From Chara braunii (taxonomy: Eukaryota; Streptophyta; Charophyceae; Charales; Characeae): DNA of 33,414 nt. Below, piece by piece: positions 1 through 9,613 of this stretch (the stretch's first letter is position 1; every line of letters begins with the position of its first letter). A program made the translations under genes and the position numbers. The notes under the pieces were generated by a model. It had not been told where the DNA came from, searched no databases, and saw nothing but the letters and a program-made list of their open reading frames with translations. Location of the stretch: assembly GCA_003427395.1 (NCBI GenBank), contig BFEA01000326.1, positions 780,257-813,670 of the forward strand. The letters are read 5' to 3'.

Positions 1-520
1 CCCGCCGACACCCCACCCCCCCTCCGCTCATTCACCCCCCCAACCCCCCCCCGGAAGGCCACGCACGGGGGGCCTGAACTCCGTATGTACGGCCTGTACG
101 GGGGTATAGGGGCCCGTACGTACGGTCGTACGGGATTTTGTACGGCCGGTATACGTACGAGCGTATACACAGCCACTCGCAAACACGTGTCCTTTCCTCG
201 TTGTAAGGGAAGGGGCACATTGGCGAGGGAGATACAGGGGGCCCGTCAGTCCACATATCAATCGATCAAAATGAGTTTGCAAAAACCTCGAGATGTCATC
301 AAAAAGCACAATCGGAAAAAGGACTAACTAATATTTTCCTTCCCTTCGACCCGGAAAAAGCATATACAGCCATGCAATAATCGGGTTGGAGTTTCGAGGG
401 ATCAACCCGCGACTCAGTTTCAGCATGCCGGATCAACAAAAATCCGAGGCGCCCGGCTAAGTCGAGGTTGCCCCATAGACGGTCTGCAGAGGTCATGCAC
501 TGTGTGTCCGATTTTGAATT
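1..520. other. Unassigned C-rich and GTACG-rich DNA
   Basis: I find no supportable gene here. The first 60 bases are C-rich. Positions 84-170 are dense in the self-complementary word GTAC, mostly as GTACG or CGTAC, spaced irregularly. The short ORFs on both strands are low-complexity products of this motif and have no recognisable domain. The rest to 520 is unique-looking sequence with no coding signal I can defend. Confidence 0.5.
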
Positions 521-543
521 CAACGCGGGTTCTGCGTTGAAAA

Positions 544-563
544 ATTCAACGCGCGTTGAATTC
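544..563. repeat. 20-bp perfect palindrome in a CAACGCG-rich patch
   Basis: Positions 544-563 read the same on both strands, with half-site AATTCAACGC. The surrounding 520-615 contains further partial copies of the TTCAACGCG and ACGCGAATT words. A related ACGGGA/AACGGG patch recurs near 1875-1950, so this may be the edge of a dispersed repeat. The function is unknown. Confidence 0.6.
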
Positions 564-1479
564 GCGTTAAACTCCCGTTCAAACGCGAGTTGGACGCGAA
601 TTAACGGGGTTCAGGATGACTTTTTTCCTCGGCTAAAAATTATCCAAATATATATATGGGGTTGAAGGTTGTTTTGAGGACTACAACCCTGTATTTTTAT
701 TATTATTATTTTTTTTTATGCTTAATTATAAGTTAAATATATTTTTTTTAAATCAAAAAATAAACACACAATGAAAAAACAAAAACTAAAATGAAATGAG
801 TGTTTTTGTTTTGGGTTTCACACATATTTTTCAAGGGCTAAAACAAAAACAAAAAAAAACAAATCAAAAATATAGGGTTGTATATCTTTCAAAGATGTAG
901 AACAATTTATTTTTTATTTGAATTTTTTAGAACTTCGTGTTTAAAAAAATCAAAACCATAAAAAGCAAATTAAAAAAAGGACAAAAAGACACACACACAC
1001 ACAAAATTGGGTCTGTAGCAGGTTGCATGAGTCTGGCGTCAGTTGGTTGAGGGAACCCAGGCCCAAGGCCGCCTGTGTGAATGTATGGAAAGCAGGCCCT
1101 GGGCTGGATACTGGTACTGGGCCAAACACAGGCCAACGGCAGTTGGGGGCATGCAACCACCTCAGGCCCAAGGCCTGTTCTCGTTCGTGCTGTGCCTCAG
1201 GCTACCGGGGCTTACTGGAAGCTTCCTGGGACTAAACACAGGCAGGCCACTTTGATATAGCAAAGGGCCTGCCTCCACATTGGGCATTCGGGTGCTGGCT
1301 GCATGCTGCATAAGCGCTGTCGCGCTGTAGCTCGCTGGCACTCACGCGCTCACGGGCGAGCAGGAAGGAGCAGGCAGCCATAGCTGAGCAGCGCTGCTGT
1401 AAGCTGGGTGTGGCGCAGGGTGGTCCTTAGGTGCAAATGGCATCTATGTATTGGGGAACGAGGTTGTGAGTAAGGCGAG
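564..1479. other. AT-rich stretch, then GC-richer unassigned DNA
   Basis: From about 640 to 1000 the sequence is A/T-rich with poly-A and poly-T runs. It includes an imperfect hairpin at about 655-695 (ATATGGGGTTG against CTACAACCCTGTAT) and a short (CA)n run near 991-1003. From 1010 to 1450 it becomes GC-richer, with repeated GGCCCAAGGC, CAGGCC and ACACAGGC words. I see no ORF with a recognisable domain and no complete tRNA-like promoter pair. Confidence 0.4.
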
Positions 1480-1712
1480 ACACACTCTCACGCGCAGGCA
1501 CAGACACACTTACACTTACACACACACACACTTACAAACACACACATACACACACACACACTTACAAACACACACATACACATACACACACACACTTACA
1601 AACACACACATACACAAACACACGTGCATACATTCGTATTCATGCACAAACACACTCTCACGCGCAGGCACACACATACATAGATACGCGCACACACAAC
1701 ACACCTACACAC
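1480..1712. repeat. Imperfect (CA)n minisatellite
   Basis: This tract is built from CACA runs broken by regularly spaced CTTACAAA and CATACA words. The block CACACTCTCACGCGCAGGCA occurs at both ends (about 1480 and 1651), so the array sits between two direct copies of the same 20-base word. The ORFs across it on both strands are simple-sequence translations and not genes. Confidence 0.85.
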
Positions 1713-3726
1713 ACATAACTGGGGCGTTAAGGGTTCGGGGATATGGGGGCGGATGGGAGGTGCTTCAGGGATTGGGGGGATTTTTTTTATTTTTTATTTT
1801 TTTTGTCTAGGGCCACGTGTGCCGGACCCTGCGCATCAATTCCGTTTTTCCGAAAAGCGTGGGAGCGGCCTATTTTCGCGTTTAACGCAAATTCAACGGG
1901 ATTTTTTTGAATTTAACGGGACTCAACGGGAGTTTACTTCCCCCGTTAAGCATTAAAAATATACATAGGTCGTGCAGTATAAGGCAGATGGCATGCGCAG
2001 TGTATTCCAAACGACAGATCTAAACACTCTTGCATTCTCGAACAAAATCCCGTTGAGTTCTGGGTCTAATCAACACAACAAACTCACATGCAAGCATTCC
2101 CATGCATACATCCACTGTGGAAGGTGCGAAAAATGCCAATGGTGCATCAAAAACAAATTGGGGGATAGTACACACGTATCCACCGTTCACAAGAAAAGAG
2201 GATTGAACTCCCTTACATCTAGGGATTACCCAGGGAACTAATGCAAGAGTTCCGGAAGAAGTTCTTTGGGAAATCACGAGGATTCACTTCTGTTCATAGG
2301 AGAGACAGGCTCATAACACATTGTCATTCAAATCATAGAGAGAGAGAGAGATGGGAGAGGATGACGAGAAATGTCGAGACAAAAGAATCTTGAATCCGAC
2401 ATGGGAACATTCGGCTTCATAGCCATAAACTCACAGAAAAATAAATGATCCGCAACCATGAAGGCGCATACGCAGGGAAATTCCAGTATGGCCCCGGGCC
2501 AATCATCCACTCAACTCCGATTACCGATCCTCATACCCGCACAGACGATCCCAGTCGTCGCGTGCTAACTTCTGCCGCTGCAATCGTTACCACGCTGACG
2601 CATGCTCGACACGGCTCGCCCGGATCCCACAGTCCGTCGTGGCGATCAACCACGCAACCGGCCAGCGTACAGTCACCCCGACAGAACTTTGCGACTCGCA
2701 CCCAACGCATCACCTAGCCACTGCTTCCCGGAAGTTGGCTTGTGAGTCGAAAATGTAAGAGAGATTTGCGCGTGCGCTTGCGAAATTTATAGTTGCGAAA
2801 AAGAAGACAGGCGAGGGAGAAGACAGAGGGGAAATCGAGGTGTAAAAGGAGAAGATTCAGCGACGGGTGCTCAAGGGAAGCCATGTTGATCCTTCGGAAC
2901 TCGATGTTCAGCCAATCAGATTCGTCGCGCAATAGGAAGATCCTTTGCTCCACGCGTCTGATTCGTGAGCGAGGGTAATCGGAGGATCAACCGTGCTTCG
3001 TGAGCCAAAGTTGAAGAGCGAGAAGGAAAGAGGCGCAAAAAGCAACGCGAGACCGATCCAAGATTCAGATAATCAAGAAGGGAAAACAGGCGCGCAAGGA
3101 GTAGAGAGAGGGAAAAACAGTTGCGATAGGGGAAGAAGAGGAGGGAGAAGGGAGAGAGAAGAATGTCGCGGGAAATAAGGAGGAGGAAGCTCGCATGCGA
3201 GGCGCCGACAAAAAAAAAAAAAAGGCACCAAAACAGTTACAACTTGCCTATGTCCTACACCAATTCAAAAATTGAAATCACCATATCGACGCGGGAAAGT
3301 CGACGTGGGAAAATAAAGTCTTATGCCTATCCGTATTCTCACAAAATTCCTAGAGTTTTCTCCGACGTGACTGAGAACATTCATGCAAAGAAAAAGACAC
3401 GTCGGGTTCTGCCTATTCCGAAATTCTTAGCTGTCGAGCCCGATTCCCAGTGTGCTCGCTCGCGCGCGTAATTTTCCATGCATTTCCCGAAATACAAAAA
3501 ACAGAATTCCAAGAATCAATGGAACCCCTGAAAAATGGGGGCCTAAACAAGGCACCTGAAGTCAAAAAAACCGACGGGGGCTTTGTTGGGCTAGTACGAT
3601 ACAAAAAAAAAAAAAAATTGAGTCCAGGGGTACGAAAGATAGCACGGGGTCGGGAAGTGGTTCGTCACATATGTGGCGCGCAGGGGGTTCCAAAATGATG
3701 CGATCTCCTAATTCCATGAAAAACCT
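1713..3726. other. No supportable gene
   Basis: About 2 kb with only short ORFs in all frames and no recognisable domain. A small (GA)n tract lies at 2338-2351, a poly-A run at 3211-3224 and another at 3602-3617. The 2760-3190 part is purine-rich on the plus strand, which explains its lysine/arginine/glutamate-rich ORFs. Positions 1830-1955 resemble the 520-615 patch in their AACGGG and TTCAACG words. Confidence 0.45.
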
Positions 3727-3798
3727 TGAACCAAGGAAGTGGGAGGAGACGAAGAAGCAGGAAGAAGTAGGAGGAGACGAAGAAGCAAGAGGAAGTAG
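3727..3798. repeat. Purine-rich tandem repeat, ~28-30 bp unit
   Basis: The word GGAGGAGACGAAGAAGCA occurs twice in tandem, each time followed by a GGAAG(A)AGTAGG variant. All purines are on the plus strand. It lies just beyond the 3' side of the minus-strand Gypsy pol. On the minus strand it is pyrimidine-rich, so it is not the polypurine tract of that element. Confidence 0.6.
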
Positions 3799-4265
3799 GA
3801 CAATGTCAGCAGAGTGTGGGGAGCCCCACCGTCGGTTGACGCGTGGAGGTGCGGAGCTTGTCGAAGTCAGTCCCGTATGTTGGGACGAGGTTGCACCCCG
3901 GGCTCGCAAGACCGTGATGCCACTCAGTCGATAACTGTTGGGTCCACTCCCGCAATGAGGTCAGGATCGCGGTATGCTGAAGCGGGTTCACCTCGCTGAT
4001 ATCGCCGCTGAAGGCAGCGACTGTGGTGAAGTGGCTCGTTCCTGGAGCCGCCCGTCCGATGAAATGCTACCACCTCTGCCAATACCACTGCCTGTGGACT
4101 TCCGGCAAATCGGAATGCAGCGGCGGCACACACACCCTCGGTGCAGAAAAAGCAGCGCTAGTCGTCGAAGATCAGGACTGAGCCGCGGATGACGAACTTG
4201 CCGGATTTCCGAGATGTAGCCACGTGGCTGCAGCAGATGATTGCCAAGAGCTTGCTCCGTGAAAC

Positions 4266-4607
4266 TCATGGCGAGGACGGGGAAGAGGATGAGGGATGGG
4301 AACAAGAGGGGGAGAACAAGGCAGGAGCTAGATCGTCATCGTCCTCCTCTTCAGCAGACGAGGGATACGAAGGGAGATAAGAAGGAGGGAGGGGACAAAT
4401 ATAAGAGGTATGTCGGACGATGGGGACAGAGCTATGGCTGGCGCTGGCCTCGGGCGCAATGTGCACCGTATTGGCACCGTTGGGTCCGAGCTCGACAACG
4501 GGGAAACAGTCAAAGAACTTGGGAGCGAGTCTCCGATCGCGTGCACATTTACGTACGTGCACCAGGTCCCCTAACTTATATTGATGTTGGGGACCGGCGT
4601 TTCCATT
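4266..4607 (-). pseudogene. Integrase C-terminal region
   Basis: In the integrase frame directly past TGA 4608-4610 the sequence reads QYKLGDLVHVRKCARDRRLAP-KFF-PFPVVELGPN style motifs (YKLGDLVHV, RRLAPKFFDCFPVVE, GPNGANTVHIAP). These are typical of the DNA-binding SH3-like/GPY-F region after the Gypsy core. It ends in a Ser/Pro-rich and acidic tail (AEEEDDDD) and a stop near 4266. The next open segment in the same frame (3924-4133) may be a decayed chromodomain-like tail, but I cannot show this. Confidence 0.8.
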
Positions 4608-5268
4608 TCAGGCCTCGTAGCTACGGACTTGCCTTCCGTGGGCTAGATCAATCATTTTCTGTCTCTTTCGGGCTAGCTTCGGGACGACCCTTTCCATTAA
4701 ATCAGCGTACCTTTTGGCCTTGGACTTAAGGGCGGCACGCGTGTCTCTACCCCCTGCTTCGGCAATTTCCGAGTTGCCCCGGTAATCGACACAAGGAAGA
4801 CTATTGGTGTGAAGCTGAAAGGGGGTGAACCCCGTGGATTCGTGAGGGGTGGCCCGATGAATTCTGACGATTTGGTATACAATTTCGGGCCACGGACGCG
4901 TGTCATGCGCCGCTAGATTTCTACGAAGGGCAGTCTTAATCATGCAATTGGCATTTTCGGCCAACCCATTGGACTGGGAAACGTGGGGTGCCGTGTGTCA
5001 AAGTGTAATGCCTCGACGAGCTAGCAATTCCTCTACGTCGCCTTTGAATTCGGACCCGTTGTCGGTTAGAATCTCTTCCATATCTAGGTGGGTATAGAGA
5101 AACCGATCGATGTATGTGGCTATCTCTGCGACCTTATGGGTCTTAAAGGGGTAGACATCGATGTATTTGGAAAAATGGTCTATTACAACTAAAAGGATGG
5201 AATATTTGCAACGGTTTGGGCCACGTGGCACGTCGATATCTGTTGTGTCCATACTGACTCGCTGAAAA
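4608..5268 (-). pseudogene. Integrase catalytic core (DDE)
   Basis: This catalyses insertion of the retrotransposon cDNA. The core begins with VSMDTTDIDVPRGPN and LLVVIDHFSKYIDVYP, continues with ILTDNGSEFKG (second catalytic Asp), and after a TGA at 4998-5000 with SQSNGLAEN, which carries the catalytic Glu. Then come RATPHESTGFTPFQLH and a charged helix ending VRSYEA before TGA 4608-4610. The D-D-E residues are all present despite the stops. The stop at 4998 sits in a place where related integrases run through without interruption. Confidence 0.93.
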
Positions 5269-5269
5269 A

Positions 5270-5496
5270 CCTACTTACGTCGGCACTATCGTGTTTGGTC
5301 CCCATAGTGGGGCACGATCGGCGGCACAGACCAGACAACTGGCGACTACATATCTGACATCGTCCCGTATATTAGACCAAGACCATTGATTCTGATCTAT
5401 AGTTGCCTCCGTGACACGTATCGCGAAGTGGGCGGCCTGCTCTTTGTGAGCAGATCTGGTCCAATCATATCTCTGGAATGGATGGGGAACCGTCAT
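5270..5496 (-). pseudogene. Integrase zinc-binding domain (H2C2)
   Basis: The segment after MTVPHPFQRYDW contains H-x5-H (HKEQAAH), about 30 residues, and C-x2-C (CLVC). That is the HHCC zinc-binding domain at the N terminus of retroviral-type integrases. It is in the same frame as the upstream PHD segment across a TGA at 5497-5499. The frame shifts by one position near 5270, where the integrase core begins in another register (VFQRVSMDTTD). Confidence 0.88.
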
Positions 5497-5994
5497 TCAC
5501 AAACCCGATCTGTCAGTTTTACGCTTTTCTAGGTGACCGTTGATCCATTGGTAATCCTGGGATCTCTCGGTAGTCCGACGTCTGTCGTGCTTAGTGAGAT
5601 GATCCAATGGTAAACCAGCCAATTTAGCTAATAGAATTTTATCCGTCCAGATTTCTGCTCGTCGGTATTTCTCATCATATTCAGGCTCGTGCTTTCGGGC
5701 AGCCACGAATCGAACCTCGGTAGGGAGTTTGTCCGTTCTACACAGGGGGCACTTCCATTCCCTACTATTCGTTCGGTATCGAACGCATGCACCATGTGCA
5801 CGATTGACGCATGTGGCACAGTTCACCCACTCAACGAATCCGATCTCAAAAAGATGACAATCCACCCCATAAACCCTAATACATGTGCAAAAATAGCAGA
5901 ATTTATCGGGAAGGGTGACAAAGAAGGCCGAGGAAGCAAGAGGGGCGGAACCAGCAGGAGAAGAAGGGGTCCCAGAGATAGGTGGGGTAGCCAT
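5497..5994 (-). pseudogene. PHD-type zinc finger module in Gypsy pol
   Basis: A minus-strand ATG at 5992-5994 (reading MATPPISGTP) opens a segment whose residues 33-85 hold a C4HC3 arrangement: CYFC, then CATC, then four residues and His, then GAC, then CPLC, at about 5740-5898. This matches the spacing of PHD fingers, which read histone H3 tails in chromatin proteins. It is followed by a charged linker containing ERSQDYQWINGHLEKRK. The frame then passes one TGA (5497-5499) into the integrase zinc-binding domain, so the finger lies inside pol between RNase H and integrase. A targeting role by histone reading is inference. A RING-like or unrelated Cys/His module is possible, though the His at position five and the W two residues before CPLC favour PHD. 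Confidence 0.75.
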
Positions 5995-6007
5995 GATGAG
6001 AGGGGAG

Positions 6008-6086
<79 letters not shown>

Positions 6087-6087
6087 C
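6008..6087. repeat. (GA)n microsatellite inside the Gypsy pol
   Basis: Nearly pure GA dinucleotide with a few AAAG interruptions. On the minus (coding) strand it reads as a Ser-Leu repeat between RNase H and the PHD-type finger. The pol frame changes across this tract, so length slippage here is the simplest cause of the frameshift. Confidence 0.95.
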
Positions 6088-6227
6088 AGGGTTGCAGAGA
6101 GGGTAGAGCAAAAGCCCCGTTTCACTCACTCTTTCGACAAAATTTCCACTTGCCCGTACCATAGTCCGTTCTCAACCTCCGGCTCGTTCCACAGAATTAC
6201 CTCTTCGCTCTTGAGGACCTTCTCGGG

Positions 6228-6911
6228 TCAGTGCAATCGTGTCAATCCGTCAGCATTCCCGTGCCTCTCGTGCTTCCGATGACGAATGTCAAAGTCCATG
6301 CTCTGTAGCATCGTTGCCCATCTCCCGATCATGCTCGAGTAATCCTTAGATTTCTTCAGGGCTAATAATGGCTCATGATCGGTGACCAGCGTGAACTTTC
6401 GCCCATAAAGATAGGCTCGAAAGTGATTGATCCCCCATAAAGTCACATAGCATTCTCCTGTCAGGGCAGCGTAATTGTACTTGCAAGCAGGCACCGATTT
6501 AGACGCGTATTCCACCACGCATTAGAGTCCGCCTGGTCCCACCTGGGCCAAGAGCGCTGAGATTGCCTCCGGCTGCGAGTCCGTGATGAGGACAAAAGGC
6601 TTTTCAGGATCCGGTCTTATAAGGACCGAAGCCGGAATGAGGGTTGCCTTGAGTTTCGAAAACGCTTAATCACATTCTGGTGTCCAAATCAACGGTTGAT
6701 CCTTTTTCAGCAAATTCGTGAGGGGACCCGCAATAGCCGTGAAGCCCTTGATAAACCTTCGGTAGTACGAGGCCAGGCCCAGAAAGGCGCGAACTTGCGT
6801 GATAGTCGTGGGCACAGGCGCGTCTCTCACAGCTGCCACCTTTTGCTGTTCCGGTCTCAGCCCCTTGTCTGTCACTACGTGTCCCAGAAAGGAAATGTTG
6901 GTGAGAAAGAA
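6228..6911 (-). pseudogene. Gypsy RT connection and RNase H domain
   Basis: Reading on in the RT frame, 6666-6911 gives SFLGHVVTDKG, RAFLGLASYYRRFIKGF and PLTNLLKK, the classic Gypsy RT thumb/connection. After a TAA at 6666-6668 the frame continues with LITDSQPEAISALLAQ (first RNase H Asp). A second TAA lies at 6522-6524. Then come VEYASKS, a GECY (Glu), VTDHEPLLAL (Asp), GRWATMLQ and GNADGLTRL (last Asp). All catalytic acids of the RNase H fold can be placed. The three stops make this copy non-functional as a single protein. After TRLH a TGA is followed by about 35 further open codons that probably belong to the linker. Confidence 0.92.
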
Positions 6912-7370
6912 CTAGCATTTCTCCAGCGCCACCTTGAAACCGGCATCCCTCAATGCATGCAGCGTCCATTCAATGTGTTGCACGTGCCCCTCGTAGGAAC
7001 ATGAATACACCACAATATCATCCATGTACACAATCACGCAATAGTTGATGATACTCTGTGCCAGACGTGTCTTCCGCACAAAGTTCTGGAAAGCCATGTT
7101 CATGACCCGCTGAAAGGTTGCAGGAGCATTGCAGAAGCCCATTGGACATCGAACCCATTGCCAAGTACCTTCGAACAACACAAACACTGTTTTCAGACGA
7201 TCCTCCTTTCGAACAAGAAGATGATGAAACCCATGTCGAACATCAAACTTACTGAAAAATCGAGCACTCCCAATCGCATCCAACAACTCATCAATCCGGG
7301 GAAGGGGGTACACATCTTTGATCGTGATATCGTTTAGTTTCCGTCGTACGCAAGCACCGAGCGAGTATTC
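6912..7370 (-). pseudogene. Gypsy reverse transcriptase, N-terminally truncated
   Basis: This is the RNA-dependent DNA polymerase part of pol. It begins within the RKLND-ITIKDVYPLPRID motif of the RT palm. It continues with FSKFDVRHGFHH (first catalytic Asp), the CPMGFCNAPATFQR motif and YMDD at 7017-7028 (the catalytic Asp pair). All are standard for Ty3/Gypsy RT. The residues upstream of RKLND do not look like RT and overlap the start of the plus-strand family A gene, so the fingers have been lost. The frame ends with TAG at 6912-6914 directly after VALEKC, where the family continues with a conserved F-LG motif. That continuation is present downstream in the same frame. Confidence 0.93.
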
Positions 7371-7384
7371 CTTTTCGATCGAAA

Positions 7385-8181
7385 ATGTGGACACNGATCT
7401 TATCATCATGAACAAATGCATTTGGGCACAACAAACGCTCAGTCTTGACAGTGATTATCTGCATATCGAAGCTGGGGTCGGTCTCGACGGTTACATTGCA
7501 CCCGAAACACGTGTTGTTGATGGACAAACTACAATAGTTCGTGATAGAGGATCAAATTTGTGGTACCTCTACTGGAGTTTAGAAGAAGTCCAACTTTTGG
7601 AAGTTCCATCCANTCAGGAGCAGAAGATGGATGTCGAGGATATGGTAGATGACTGGGAGTCGCTGCCCTTCGAACAAGAGTGGGGTTGTATGGACAAGCA
7701 GCATGCTAAACTTTGCGCATGGTACTGCATCGGGAAGCCGCAGTTGCATTTTCCTGTGATCATAGACTACCATGGCCGAGTTCGTCTGTTCAACCGTGGC
7801 ACCCCTGTGCTGACTCTTTTCACGGCGGCCAAGCTTTGTGGTAAACAAATGAGAGCTTTCTTCCTTGTGAGGGAAGACTTTCGCGAGCCCGCGTCCGTTG
7901 GTGCTCTCGAGCGCTTCCGTGAACGATTCGAAATAGATCCCTCGCTCGCAAAATAGTTGAATCAAAGGGTTGACTGTTTGGTGCATGCCCAACTTCACTT
8001 CCTTTTCGGATTGTGTGACGACATACTATTCACGTTGGAACACACAGAGAACTGCAATGACTACACTATACGAAAAGTTTCGCATCACCGTTCGGGTGTT
8101 CAAACATTGGAATTCGTAGGGGGTAGGCGGAGACAGATCTACAACTGTCCTTATTGTGAGGATGGACACCAGTCGCCATGA
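7385..8181 (+). pseudogene. Family A unknown protein, copy 1 (5'-truncated, TAG-interrupted)
   Basis: I do not recognise this family. Translation from about 7385 (DLIIMNK) to the TGA at 8179-8181 aligns over its whole length with the intact copy at 8678-9613. Shared blocks include DYLH, SN-WYLY, CAWYC-G, PVIIDY-GR, NRGT-V-TLFTA, MRA-FL-RE-F, RVDCLVH-QLH and CPYC. A single in-frame TAG lies at 7954-7956. In the alignment it replaces the Glu before LH-RVDCLVH, consistent with GAG to TAG. The first ~25 codons of copy 2 have no counterpart here. The sequence instead runs into the Gypsy RT on the opposite strand, so the start is lost. Ns at 7395 and 7613 leave two codons unknown. It is either a pseudogene or a gene needing readthrough; a pseudogene is more likely. 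Confidence 0.8.
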
Positions 8182-8677
8182 CCTGCTATGTGAGACAACT
8201 CCGAGTTAGTTCGCACGTTGATGCTGTACTCATAGGACGACCTCGCGGTTCGTCGACGCCATCATTGCAGGAGTTGCGCTGATTAAGAGAGTAGTCTGAC
8301 CGTTCCACCCAATAAGAGATGGTCTGACCGTTCCACAATTCGACGTGTTGGAGATGTTGAGCGGCGGTTGCAGGACTCGTGCTCAGTTGCGAAGTGCAAA
8401 TCTACCGTCTTTTATTTGCCAATCGTCGGCGGCGGTTGCAGAACTTGCACTGATCTGCGAAGTGCGAATCTACTCTCACTTATCGACCCACATGAATGAC
8501 GTGTAGAAAATAAATCGGCATTAGACGGCGGTTAGAAAACTTGCGCTCTCTTGCGATGTGCGAACCAATTACCAATTATCGAACCCTTTCGTGCATATAA
8601 CATTCCTGGAATTTTAGCTTATGCATTTGGGAGAATCGCACCTGAGGCGCTTCCTTGCGTTTCTCCGCTGATGCAGA
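8182..8677. repeat. Spacer with GTCTGACCGTTCCAC pair and three degenerate GGCGGTTG units
   Basis: There is no gene. The 15-mer GTCTGACCGTTCCAC occurs twice (about 8293 and 8322). From 8361, 8428 and 8524 three degenerate units begin GGCGGTTGCAG, continue with ACTTGC, then TTGCGAAGTGCGAA, then an AATCTAC or ACCAATT tail. They contain half-sites of the GTGCGA palindrome found throughout the next 8 kb. The last ~90 bases before 8678 would be the promoter/5'UTR of the intact family A gene. I see no convincing TATA box at standard spacing. Confidence 0.6.
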
Positions 8678-9613
8678 ATGGATTTCGGGACTTCGTCGGA
8701 GAGTAGGAAGTCCTCAGCGCCGGATGCCGATCTAATCATTTTGTCGAAGAATATTCGGGAAGACATTGGACGATCTGTTCTGGACCGTGACTACCTGCAC
8801 CTCAAAGATGATGTTGCCCCACACAGGGAAATCCCTTCGTGGCAAAGTGTGGAAGAAGGACAACTTCGGATTTGTCGTGATGTAGGGTCGAACTTTTGGT
8901 ACCTGTACACTCTGATGAAGGATGTACAGGCATACCCTATGAGGTTGGAGTCACTTCTGAAGAGGGAACCCCTTGAAGAGGGACCCGTCCAAACTTCTAA
9001 GATAGTTGAAGCATGGCACATTTTATGTGAGAAACTTAAGTGGGCGTCGTTGGACAAGTTGCATCAAAAATTGTGTGCCTGGTTTTGCCTCGGCCAACCG
9101 ACGAAGTCGGCGCCGGTGATCATAGACTACTTCGGGCGAGCGAGGGTGTGCAATCGAGGCACCACCGTTGTGACGCTCTTCACTGCCGTGAAGGTGGACG
9201 GTCGACGAATGAGAGCTCTTTTTCTCGCAAGGGAGGAATTTCACGGTGTCAAGCTCACTTCTTTTCAAGCGTTTCACACATCTAGCCCTACTGGTTCCCT
9301 TGCACGGTTCAAAAACAGGCTCGCCAAAGATCAAGCACTCAAAGATGAGCTGCATTTGCGGGTCGACTGTTTGGTGCACCAACAACTTCACTACCTCTTC
9401 GATAGCTGTGACGAAATAAATTTCACAGTCGAACATAGGGACAACGAATTGCGATTTGTTAACCGCCATCTGGATTATTCAGCCTCCAGACCTCAGGAAG
9501 TGACTCTGCGCAACGGGAAGACGAGATATGTGTGCGACTGCCCTTACTGCGATGCTGGACATCTACATCTTCACTACCGGCGTTCTGAATTAGTTGCTTC
9601 GTCTTTTCTCTAG
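8678..9613 (+). CDS. Family A unknown protein, copy 2 (intact, 311 aa)
   Basis: The only long uninterrupted ORF with clear paralogue support. It runs from ATG at 8678 (MDFGTSSESRK) to TAG at 9611-9613. I recognise no named domain. Visible blocks are DADLIIL near residue 19, a WYLY motif, WASLDKLHQKLCAWFCLGQP in the middle, PVIIDYFGRARVCNRGTT, a basic RRMRALFLAREEF, and RVDCLVHQQLHYLFDSCDE. A C-terminal CDCPYCDAGHLHLH could form a Cys/His metal site. There is no signal peptide or membrane segment. Copy 1 lies 496 bases upstream, so this is a tandem duplication. Conservation of conservative substitutions between copies (DYFGR/DYHGR, VDCLVHQQLH/VDCLVHAQLH) suggests past selection on protein. It may be a single-exon gene or the last exon of a longer one. 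Confidence 0.72.
   Translation: MDFGTSSESRKSSAPDADLIILSKNIREDIGRSVLDRDYLHLKDDVAPHREIPSWQSVEEGQLRICRDVGSNFWYLYTLMKDVQAYPMRLESLLKREPLEEGPVQTSKIVEAWHILCEKLKWASLDKLHQKLCAWFCLGQPTKSAPVIIDYFGRARVCNRGTTVVTLFTAVKVDGRRMRALFLAREEFHGVKLTSFQAFHTSSPTGSLARFKNRLAKDQALKDELHLRVDCLVHQQLHYLFDSCDEINFTVEHRDNELRFVNRHLDYSASRPQEVTLRNGKTRYVCDCPYCDAGHLHLHYRRSELVASSFL

Larger units (their letters stand above)
3924..7390 (-). mobile_element. Truncated, decayed Ty3/Gypsy LTR retrotransposon (pol region)
   Basis: The minus strand carries pol domains in Gypsy order: reverse transcriptase, RNase H, integrase zinc-binding domain, integrase core, integrase C-terminal region. Gag, protease and the N-terminal fingers of RT are absent. 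Homology stops at about 7350-7390, where the plus-strand family A gene starts, so the 5' part was deleted or lost at a junction. The frame is broken by in-frame stops at about 6912, 6666, 6522, 5497, 4998 and 4608 and by frame changes at about 6000-6200 and 5270. The 3924-4265 tail is open in the same frame as the integrase C terminus after several stops and may be the end of the polyprotein. I could not identify LTRs, a primer binding site or target-site duplications, so the outer limits are approximate. Confidence 0.9.

Noticed and set aside
1040-1075. tRNA- or SINE-like A box in TGGCGTCAGTTGG
   Set aside because: One base too many against the box A consensus, and no GGTTCGA-type B box at the expected distance.
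1516-1704. Open frames on both strands over the (CA)n tract
   Set aside because: Pure simple-sequence translation, with no composition or homology typical of a protein.
3727-3798. Polypurine tract of the 4-7 kb Gypsy element
   Set aside because: The purines are on the plus strand while the element reads on the minus strand.
3924-4133. Chromodomain at the end of the Gypsy integrase
   Set aside because: The frame is open and in register with the integrase, but I cannot find the aromatic cage or the W-x-(P/G)-W pattern.
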